A DNA stretch of 43,409 nucleotides, taken from Actinacidiphila glaucinigra. GTDB taxonomy: Bacteria > Actinomycetota > Actinomycetes > Streptomycetales > Streptomycetaceae. A model generated the notes under the pieces. It was not told where the DNA came from. It saw only the letters and a list, made by a program, of their open reading frames with translations, and searched no databases. Positions 38,357 through 43,409 of this stretch are shown piece by piece. The stretch spans positions 1 to 43,409 of the forward strand of contig NZ_FZOF01000040.1 in the NCBI RefSeq assembly GCF_900188405.1, read 5' to 3'. Every line of letters begins with the position of its first letter. The stretch's first letter is position 1. A program made the position numbers and the translations under genes.

Positions 38357-38667
38357 GGATTCCTCCTCGACGAGGCGTACCGCCGCTTTCGGGCGCCCGC
38401 CCCGTACCGGCTCAGGCCATCAGGCTCACCCCCATGGCAATGAGCTGGTCCCCGTCACACCACCACGGACGGAAACCAGCTCATCGGGTCGAGGGCCGTG
38501 AGAGGCCGCGGCCCTCGGGACGGTGCTCTTCACTGCTTTCAGCGTGCGCCCATCGGGGCCATCCGGCATCTTGCTCCTAATGCACCTGCCGGCCTTCCCG
38601 GTCGCGGGACTGCCCGCCCCGTCCCCGGCCCCTGATACGAAGCCCGCGACCCGGGTAGCCGAGCCTC
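38357..38667. other. Divergent gap with two hairpins
   Basis: 311 bases between the DUF2945 gene and the SDR gene. Two hairpins stand in tandem: ATGAGCTGGT / ACCAGCTCAT (38440-38484, 25-base loop) and CGAGGGCC / GGCCCTCG (38490-38517, 12-base loop). A GGGTAG box (38653-38658) stands 9 bases before the SDR ATG. No gene is seen. Confidence 0.4.
38440..38517. repeat. Tandem inverted repeats between divergent genes
   Basis: A 10-bp perfect repeat (38440-38449 with 38475-38484) followed by an 8-bp perfect repeat (38490-38497 with 38510-38517). They look like terminators, yet neither flanking gene ends here. Confidence 0.45.
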
Positions 38668-39693
38668 ATGACGAACCAGCGGCACACCAAGACGGTCGTG
38701 GTGACCGGGGCCAGCGGTGGTGTCGGCAGGGCAGCGGTCCGCGCGTTCGCCGCCCGCGGGGACCGTGTCGCCCTGCTGGCCCGCGGACGTACAGGTCTGG
38801 CCGCGGCGGCCGACGACGTGGTGAGGGCGGGCGGCGAGGCGCTCACCGTGCCGGTCGACGTCTCCGATGCCGGCGCCGTGGAGGAGGCCGCGTCCCGCGT
38901 CGAGGAGGCGTTCGGACCTCCCGATGTGTGGGTCAACAACGCCTTCACCGGTGTCTTCGCCCCCTTCACCGAGATCGCGGCGGACGAGTTCCGGCGGGTC
39001 ACCGAGGTCACCTACCTGGGTTACGTGTACGGCACGCAAGCCGCCCTGCGACGCATGCTCCCGCGCGATCACGGGGCGATCGTGCAGGTGGGGTCAGCAC
39101 TTGCCTACCGCGGCATCCCGCTGCAGTCGGCGTACTGCGGTGCCAAGCACGCCATCCAGGGGTGGAACGAGTCGCTGCGCTGCGAACTGCTGCACTCGGG
39201 CTCACAGGTGCGTACGACGATGGTGCAACTGCCGGCGCTCGACACGCCGCAGTTCGACTGGGTACTCAGCCGGCTCCCTCACCGGGCTCAGCCCGTGCCG
39301 CCGATTTATGAGCCCGAGGTGGCGGCCCGGGCGATCGTGCACGCCGCGGATCACCCGCGCCGGCGCGAATACTGGGTAGGGGCGAGCACCGCGGCGACAC
39401 TGCTGGCCAACGCGGTGGCGCCGGGCGTCCTGGACCGCTATCTGGCCCGCACCGGCTTCCGTTCGCAGCAGACGGCCGAGGACCGCGATCCCGCGGCACT
39501 GGTGAACTTGTGGTCCCCCGCCGACGATGGTCCCAGCGGCCACGACTTCGGTGCGCACGGCCGTTTCGGGCCGCAGGCCCGCGCAACGAGCGCGCAGGCC
39601 TGGGCCTCGCGTCACCACATGGCCGCGGGGGCGGCAGCGGCGATGGCCGCCGCAGCCGCCGTGGCGGTCGCGCGTGGCCTCCGGAACGGCTGA
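38668..39693 (+). CDS. SDR family oxidoreductase with C-terminal hydrophobic tail (341 aa)
   Basis: A classical SDR: cofactor motif TGASGGVG (13-20), NNAF at 90-93, catalytic Ser143, Tyr156 and Lys160 (SAYCGAKHAIQ). Residues about 230-300 extend the fold (EYWVGASTAATLLANAVAPG). The last 25 residues are Ala-rich and hydrophobic (GAAAAMAAAAAVAVARGL), a possible membrane anchor. The substrate is unknown; this long SDR form is common in stress-related gene clusters of actinobacteria. No ribosome-binding site precedes ATG 38668, and a GGGTAG box lies 9 bases upstream, so a leaderless transcript is possible. Confidence 0.86.
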   Translation: MTNQRHTKTVVVTGASGGVGRAAVRAFAARGDRVALLARGRTGLAAAADDVVRAGGEALTVPVDVSDAGAVEEAASRVEEAFGPPDVWVNNAFTGVFAPFTEIAADEFRRVTEVTYLGYVYGTQAALRRMLPRDHGAIVQVGSALAYRGIPLQSAYCGAKHAIQGWNESLRCELLHSGSQVRTTMVQLPALDTPQFDWVLSRLPHRAQPVPPIYEPEVAARAIVHAADHPRRREYWVGASTAATLLANAVAPGVLDRYLARTGFRSQQTAEDRDPAALVNLWSPADDGPSGHDFGAHGRFGPQARATSAQAWASRHHMAAGAAAAMAAAAAVAVARGLRNG

Positions 39694-39711
39694 CGGCCCG
39701 GACCGCGCCCG

Positions 39712-39867
39712 CTACCAGTAGTGCTTTCGGCCGCCGACGCTGTGCCCCACTGCGCCCAGTACCCAGAGCACGAGGCCGATGATCACCAGGATGATCCCGA
39801 TGGTCCACAGGATCGAGATCCCCGTGAGGAAACCGATGATCAGCAGGATAATTCCCAGGATGAGCAC
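39712..39867 (-). CDS. DUF6131-like small membrane protein (51 aa)
   Basis: A 51-residue protein, mostly two hydrophobic helices (ILGIILLIIGFLTGI and ILWTIGIILVIIGLVLWVLG), ending GHSVGGRKHYW, as in the DUF6131 family of tiny actinobacterial membrane proteins. The start chosen is GTG 39867, because GGAGG lies just upstream and relatives start at this point; ATG 39900 in frame would add 11 residues. Function unknown. It converges on the SDR gene with an 18-base gap. Confidence 0.7.
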   Translation of the reverse strand: MLILGIILLIIGFLTGISILWTIGIILVIIGLVLWVLGAVGHSVGGRKHYW

Positions 39868-39964
39868 GACGCCCTCCAATGGTCGGTACTGCGGCCTCAT
39901 GGCCGTGACTGCGCCTCAGCACTATGCTCGGACCTGACCTGACCACAACGGGCCGGCGGCTGAG

Positions 39965-40288
39965 CTACTTCCCGAGCGCGCGCTGAAGTTCGGCCTTGTT
40001 CATGTGGGAGCGACCGTCGACGCCTCGACGTTTGGCCTCCGCGTAGAGCTGGTCGCGGGTCGGGCCCTGCGAACCGTTGCCGGACCGCTGACCGCCGCGG
40101 CGCCCAGAGGACATGTCCTCGGTAGAACTGCGGCTGGCGCTCTTGGACTCGCCGGCGCGAGCCCGCTCTTTGTTGACGGTGCGCGCGGCGATCTCCTTGG
40201 CCCGCTTCTCGCTCTCGCCGCGTTCCTCGGCGCTGTCCTTGATGTGCTCGTACTGTCGTTCGCGTTTGCGGCTCGATCCTGCAGGCAT
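39965..40288 (-). CDS. Plasmid stabilisation-like / Rho-N-type small protein (107 aa)
   Basis: A very charged protein: RKRERQYEHIKDSAEERGES and KRAKEIAARTVNKERARAGE form long helices. The middle is Ser/Gly-rich and disordered. The end TRDQLYAEAKRRGVDGRSHM, NKAELQRALGK is a Rho-N/SAP-like helical motif. Streptomyces relatives are annotated 'plasmid stabilization protein', without proof. The start chosen is ATG 40288 (AGGGG 8 bases upstream); GTG 40297 is an alternative. No partner gene is next to it. Confidence 0.72.
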   Translation of the reverse strand: MPAGSSRKRERQYEHIKDSAEERGESEKRAKEIAARTVNKERARAGESKSASRSSTEDMSSGRRGGQRSGNGSQGPTRDQLYAEAKRRGVDGRSHMNKAELQRALGK

Positions 40289-40484
40289 CTCGTTCACCCC
40301 TAGGTGATCAATTTGAGGGCCTTAATGGTCTGCTACCCGTCATCGTTGCTGATATTTCTGCAGAGAGGATGATCCCAGTCGGCCCTAAAGCCTCCCTGAG
40401 GTACTGGAAACTGGGGTGCTAAGTGGCAAGGGCTCTCAAGAACGTGCTTGCTGTGCGTTACTCCGCTCGCGTGATCCAGCGCCG

Positions 40485-40510
40485 GGACTTGGATGTCCAA
40501 GTCCGGGTAG
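40485..40510 (+). promoter_or_regulatory. 20-bp palindrome joined to a sigma-B-like promoter
   Basis: GGACTTGGATGTCCAAGTCC (40485-40504) is a perfect palindrome. It is followed directly by GGGTAG (40505-40510), and GACT (40486-40489) with 15-base spacing fits GNNT-N15-GGGTA. It lies 40 bases before the SPW-repeat gene start, so a repressor bound here would block the promoter. Confidence 0.45.
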
Positions 40511-40550
40511 GGGATATCTGAAATGTTCGAAATGAACGGAGATGGTCCGC

Positions 40551-41045
40551 ATGTCTCGGACGCAACCCGGCATCGAGCAGCACCCCGATCTGCTTGAACT
40601 TCGAGCGGACTACGAGCGCGTGACCGCCACCAACCGCAGCCAGGCCGTGGAGGCCATGGGTCTGCTCACCGGTATCTACCTGGCCGCTTCACCGTGGATC
40701 GTGGGCTTCAACGCGCTGTTCGGCTTCAACGCGCTGTCGACGATCGCCGTGAACAACCTCGTCGCCGGAATCGCGTACGCCCTGCTGATGGGAGGCGTGG
40801 GGCGCGGCTTCGAGCGGGCGCACTCCAGGGCCTGGGCGGCAGCGATCATCGCCCTGTGGACGATCATCGCGCCGTGGTGCATCACTGGCAACGTCAGTAC
40901 CACACGCACCATCACGAACAATGTCATCGTCGGCGTGATCGGACTGATCCTGGCTCTCGCGGCAGCGTCGCTCCGTCCCGGCAGCTCCCTGCGCAAGCGC
41001 CAGGGCGGGTCGAACCCGGCGGGAGGCGGTTTGCGCCGGATGTAG
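40551..41045 (+). CDS. SPW repeat membrane protein (164 aa)
   Basis: A 164-residue membrane protein with four hydrophobic segments (about 38-58, 65-85, 96-112, 121-140). The SPW motif occurs in GIYLAASPWIVGF; the second repeat holds the related APWCITG. The stretch GFNALFGFNALST shows an internal duplication of six residues, seen in the DNA as two copies of GGCTTCAACGCGCTGT. Function unknown; SPW proteins are common in actinobacteria and rhizobia. ATG 40551 is preferred (GGAG 9 bases upstream); ATG 40542 sits directly against that site. It follows the palindromic promoter and precedes the cysteine hydrolase by 36 bases. Confidence 0.8.
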   Translation: MSRTQPGIEQHPDLLELRADYERVTATNRSQAVEAMGLLTGIYLAASPWIVGFNALFGFNALSTIAVNNLVAGIAYALLMGGVGRGFERAHSRAWAAAIIALWTIIAPWCITGNVSTTRTITNNVIVGVIGLILALAAASLRPGSSLRKRQGGSNPAGGGLRRM

Positions 41046-41081
41046 GCGGCTGCCCCGGCGACCATCGAGGTCCGCGACACA

Positions 41082-41660
41082 ATGCACGACAAGGAAACGA
41101 CCGCGCTCATCGTGATCGACATGATCAACACGTATGAGCACGAAGACGCCGAACTCCTGCTTCCATCAGTGCGGGAGATTCTCCCAGCCGTGCGGAGCCT
41201 CATCTCCCGCTCCCGGCGCGTCGGTGTGGACGTGATCTACGTCAACGACAACTTCGGTCGCTGGCGCTCCCACCACGACGAGATCCTCGACATGGCCCTC
41301 GCCGGCCCGCACGCCGACCTGGTCGAACCGGTCAAGCCCGACGCCGATTCACTGTTCGTTGTCAAGGCCCGGCACTCGATCTTCTTCCAGACCCCCCTGG
41401 AGTACCTGCTGGACCGGCAGAACGTCGGCCATCTCGTGCTGTGCGGGCAGGTCACCGAGCAGTGCGTGCTGTACTCGGCACTCGACGCGCACATCCGTGA
41501 CCTGCCGACGACCGTCGCGAGTGACGCTGTCGCGCACATCCACCGTGATTTGGCCGACGCGGCGCTGCGCATGATGGAGCGCAACATGGGGACGCACCTC
41601 TGTCGCGCGGAAGAAGTGCAGCTGGGCGTGGAGCCCGGGACACCGATCCCCCGGCCGTGA
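41082..41660 (+). CDS. Isochorismatase-like cysteine hydrolase
   Basis: A 192-residue hydrolase of the isochorismatase superfamily with the complete triad Asp13 (IVIDMINTY), Lys95 (VVKARHSIFF) and Cys128 (GQVTEQCVLYSAL), including the cis-peptide region VTEQC. It could be a nicotinamidase-like or amide hydrolase; the substrate is not predictable from sequence. ATG 41082 has GAGG upstream. It probably forms one transcript with the SPW gene (36-base gap). Confidence 0.85.
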   Translation: MHDKETTALIVIDMINTYEHEDAELLLPSVREILPAVRSLISRSRRVGVDVIYVNDNFGRWRSHHDEILDMALAGPHADLVEPVKPDADSLFVVKARHSIFFQTPLEYLLDRQNVGHLVLCGQVTEQCVLYSALDAHIRDLPTTVASDAVAHIHRDLADAALRMMERNMGTHLCRAEEVQLGVEPGTPIPRP

Positions 41661-41850
41661 TCTTTCGATGAGTCGATCCATCGCGGACGTGCAACAGCCG
41701 CTCACCCGGCGTCGCCAGCCTTGTTCACCGGCGGGCTCATCGATTATGCGTAAATGCCGCGCGCGAGCCGAGGTTGCCTCAAGCCAGGGCACACTCAAGG
41801 CCGGCGCGCCGCGTTCGCGAACGGGACGCTCGTCACGATCGTGGCTGGCC

Positions 41851-41875
41851 GCCTTATCTCACAGATGGCGGGTAG
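41851..41875 (+). promoter_or_regulatory. Sigma-B-like promoter before the HAD gene
   Basis: GCCT (41851-41854), 15 bases, GGGTAG (41870-41875), fitting GNNT-N14-16-GGGTA. It lies 49 bases before the HAD start. Confidence 0.3.
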
Positions 41876-41924
41876 ACGCACTGGCGTGAACCACTCCGGT
41901 AGCCGAGCGGAAGGAGCGGCCATC

Positions 41925-42596
41925 ATGAGGGACGAGGTCGAGCGCGCCGCGCTCTTCGACATGGACGGCACCCTCGTCGACACCAACTACCTCCACGCGG
42001 TCACGTGGTGGGAGGCGTTCCGGCAGGCCGGACACACAGTGGCGATGGCGGACATCCACCGCTGCATCGGTATGGGTTCCGACCATCTCTTGGAGCGCCT
42101 CTTGGGCAAGGAGCGAGATCGCAGCAAGGATGACCCGATCAGCGACGCCCACAAGGCCCTGTACGGCGCCTACGGTCCCACCCTCGCCCCTCTGGACGGT
42201 GCCGCCGACCTGCTGCGCGCGGTGGCGGCCCGTGGCTTCCGGGTCGTCTTGGCCACCTCGGCCGACGGCAAGGAGCTCGCCGTGATGCGGGCCGCCCTCG
42301 ACGCCGACGACGTCATCGCGGACGCCACCAGCAAGGACGACGTCTCCGCGAGCAAACCGGCACCCGACCTGGTCGCGCAGGCGCTGGAACGCGCGGGCGT
42401 GCCTGCTGACCGAGCGGTGTTCGTGGGAGACACGGTGTGGGACATCGAGGCCGCCGGAAAGGCGGGGGTGCCCTGCGTGGCGCTTCTCTCGGGGGGCATC
42501 AGCCGCGCCGAGCTGGAGGAGGCGGGCGCCGCCGCCGTGCACCGCGACCCGCTCGACATGCTGGCCTCTCTCGACACCAGTCCCATGTGGCGATAG
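41925..42596 (+). CDS. HAD family phosphatase (phosphoglycolate phosphatase/beta-phosphoglucomutase-like)
   Basis: A 223-residue HAD IA hydrolase: Asp12 and Asp14 in FDMDGTLVDTN, motif II LATSADG, Lys in SASKPAPDLV, motif IV FVGDTVWDIEAAGKAG. The helical cap (about 20-90) contains GMGSDHLLERLLG. It removes phosphate from a small molecule in the cytosol, perhaps phosphoglycolate or a sugar phosphate. ATG 41925 is chosen: AAGGAG (41911-41916) is 8 bases upstream. A longer in-frame opening at 41754 has no support. Confidence 0.87.
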   Translation: MRDEVERAALFDMDGTLVDTNYLHAVTWWEAFRQAGHTVAMADIHRCIGMGSDHLLERLLGKERDRSKDDPISDAHKALYGAYGPTLAPLDGAADLLRAVAARGFRVVLATSADGKELAVMRAALDADDVIADATSKDDVSASKPAPDLVAQALERAGVPADRAVFVGDTVWDIEAAGKAGVPCVALLSGGISRAELEEAGAAAVHRDPLDMLASLDTSPMWR

Positions 42597-42617
42597 TTCC
42601 GCTCGCGACTGCCGCTC

Positions 42618-42641
42618 GTTTGATCGCGGACACGCGGGTAG
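42618..42641 (+). promoter_or_regulatory. Sigma-B-like promoter of the methyltransferase gene
   Basis: GTTT (42618-42621), 14 bases, GGGTAG (42636-42641), close to the sigma-B consensus GTTT-N14-16-GGGTAC/T. The ATG is only 9 bases past the -10 box, so the mRNA would be almost leaderless. Confidence 0.45.
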
Positions 42642-42650
42642 CCGCACGTT

Positions 42651-43334
42651 ATGTGGTTTTTGTGCCCCCCGGGGGTGTACCGCCCGCAAGGCGACACCTG
42701 CCTGCTCGAGGACGCATTGCAGCGGGAGCTTCTGGTCGCCGCCGATGTCCTCGATCTCGGGACGGGAAGCGGCGCGCTGGCGCTCGCCGCCGCCGAAGGC
42801 GGCGCGGCCCAGGTGACTGCCGTGGACGCGTCCGTGAGCGCGGTGTGCACCACGTGGTTCAACGCCCGCATCAATGGATTGCGGGTCAGGGTGCTGCGCG
42901 GCGATCTCACCGGGCCCGTGGCAGGTCATCGCTTCGACCTGATCATGGCCAATCCGCCGTACGTGCCGTCTCCGCGAGCAGACCTCCCCGCCCGGGGGCG
43001 CGCCCGGGCGTGGGATGCGGGGTCCGACGGCCGCGCTCTGCTCGACCGAGTCTGTGCGGACGCGCCGCCGCTGCTCAACCCGGGAGGAGTCCTGCTCCTG
43101 GTCCACTCCGGTCTCTGCGGTGTCGAGCGCACCCTGGGCCGACTCCGTCGTGCCGGACTGCGGACCGTGGTCACCGAGCGCCGGTACATCCCCTTCGGGC
43201 CTGTGCTGCGCGGCCGGTCGGCGTGGCTGGAGGCGCGGGGGCTCATAGCTCCGGGCGAGGAGAAGGAAGAGCTGGTGGTGATCCGTGCCGAACGTCAACT
43301 TGACCCGGCCATGAAGGACCGGGCTTGCAGGTAG
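42651..43334 (+). CDS. HemK/MTQ2-type methyltransferase (NPPY motif)
   Basis: A 227-residue class I SAM methyltransferase. PGVYRPQGDTCLLEDAL is the MTQ2-type opening; VLDLGTGSGALALAAA is motif I; MANPPYVPSP is the NPPY glutamine/asparagine-methylating motif; LLNPGGVLLLVHSGLCGVER follows motif VI. Such enzymes methylate the Gln of release factors or other substrates. It lacks the N-terminal HemK domain, like archaeal/eukaryotic HemK2 and many actinobacterial short forms. No ribosome-binding site precedes ATG 42651; see the promoter entry. A terminator follows. Confidence 0.85.
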   Translation: MWFLCPPGVYRPQGDTCLLEDALQRELLVAADVLDLGTGSGALALAAAEGGAAQVTAVDASVSAVCTTWFNARINGLRVRVLRGDLTGPVAGHRFDLIMANPPYVPSPRADLPARGRARAWDAGSDGRALLDRVCADAPPLLNPGGVLLLVHSGLCGVERTLGRLRRAGLRTVVTERRYIPFGPVLRGRSAWLEARGLIAPGEEKEELVVIRAERQLDPAMKDRACR

Positions 43335-43370
43335 GTACACCACTGGCTGTCGTGTGCTCTCCCGCATCTG

Positions 43371-43391
43371 AGCCCCTGCTAGGCAGGGGCT
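43371..43391 (+). terminator. Terminator hairpin after the methyltransferase gene
   Basis: A 9-bp perfect stem (AGCCCCTGC / GCAGGGGCT) with a 3-base loop, 36 bases past the stop. Confidence 0.7.
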
Positions 43392-43409
43392 GGGACGCGT
43401 GACGCACGC

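Noticed and set aside
38653..38658. Complete sigma-B promoter before the SDR gene
   Set aside because: GGGTAG is well placed, but no GNNT occurs 14-16 bases upstream, so only the -10 box is noted.
39965..40288. Toxin-antitoxin system suggested by the 'plasmid stabilization' name
   Set aside because: No toxin-like partner is adjacent, and the protein has no antitoxin DNA-binding domain; the name is inherited only.

Overview
This window looks like a Streptomyces chromosome, or a close relative. G+C is very high (about 70% by eye), GTG starts are common, and the families present are typical of streptomycetes: DUF3040, DUF5133, DUF6131, SPW-repeat membrane protein, a PucR/GAF regulator, a large PfpI-tailed catalase, a YbdK-type ligase, an F420-linked LLM oxidoreductase and a 1,501-residue CtpH/CtpI-like P-type ATPase. 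No rRNA, tRNA, transposase, integrase, phage gene or CRISPR array was seen. The theme throughout is stress tolerance, mixed with gene decay.

Layout, left to right. 1-2.5 kb: 5' part of a carboxylate-amine ligase, a frameshifted TIG-domain relic, small proteins, and a relic of a P-type ATPase C terminus. 2.5-5.3 kb (minus): a hydrophilic disordered protein, an Orn/Lys/Arg-type decarboxylase and a stress-type SDR, probably one operon. 5.4-7.3 kb (plus): an M20 amidohydrolase and a hemerythrin-domain protein. 7.4-13.4 kb (minus): a P-type ATPase with an amber-interrupted partner gene upstream and a decayed CrtI-like oxidase downstream. 13.5-19.3 kb: a HAD dehalogenase, an endonuclease III-like protein, a frameshifted LLM oxidoreductase, an MFS relic, a PsiE-family membrane protein and an FUSC protein. 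19.5-25.4 kb (minus): a formaldehyde/alcohol dehydrogenase, an unknown membrane protein, a UBP zinc finger coupled to a cyclic-nucleotide-domain flavoprotein, and a histone-fold DUF1931 protein.

The centrepiece is 25.6-32.6 kb on the minus strand: dnaK-grpE-cbpA-cbpM-clpB-trx. The six genes either overlap or are separated by 8 bases or fewer. This packs an Hsp70 system, a CbpM-type J-protein modulator, an Hsp100 disaggregase and a zinc-ribbon thioredoxin into one transcript. I infer that it is an accessory set, because Streptomyces normally has a separate dnaK-grpE-dnaJ-hspR operon; here CbpM sits where HspR would be, and I found no HAIR or CIRCE operator. A broken general-stress gene (YflT-like) lies just upstream.

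33-43.4 kb: a PucR-type regulator with an unusual leader (sigma-B-like promoter, four-codon mini-ORF duplicating its own start, 14-bp inverted repeat around the start codon), a large catalase, DUF3140 and DUF2945 proteins, an SDR, small membrane and hydrophilic proteins, a cysteine hydrolase, a HAD phosphatase and an NPPY methyltransferase. Several of these follow boxes of the form GNNT-N14/15-GGGTA(C/G), suggesting general-stress (sigma-B family) control.

Taken together, the genes would refold and disaggregate proteins (DnaK/GrpE/CbpA/ClpB), handle thiols and redox stress (thioredoxin, flavoprotein, catalase), remove aldehydes (dehydrogenase, SDRs), move ions (ATPase) and protect the envelope or DNA (FUSC, PsiE, histone-fold protein). 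The combination of Hsp100, thioredoxin, PsiE-family protein and catalase resembles in content the transmissible locus of stress tolerance of Proteobacteria, though no mobility genes are visible here. All boundaries and functions are inferred from sequence alone.
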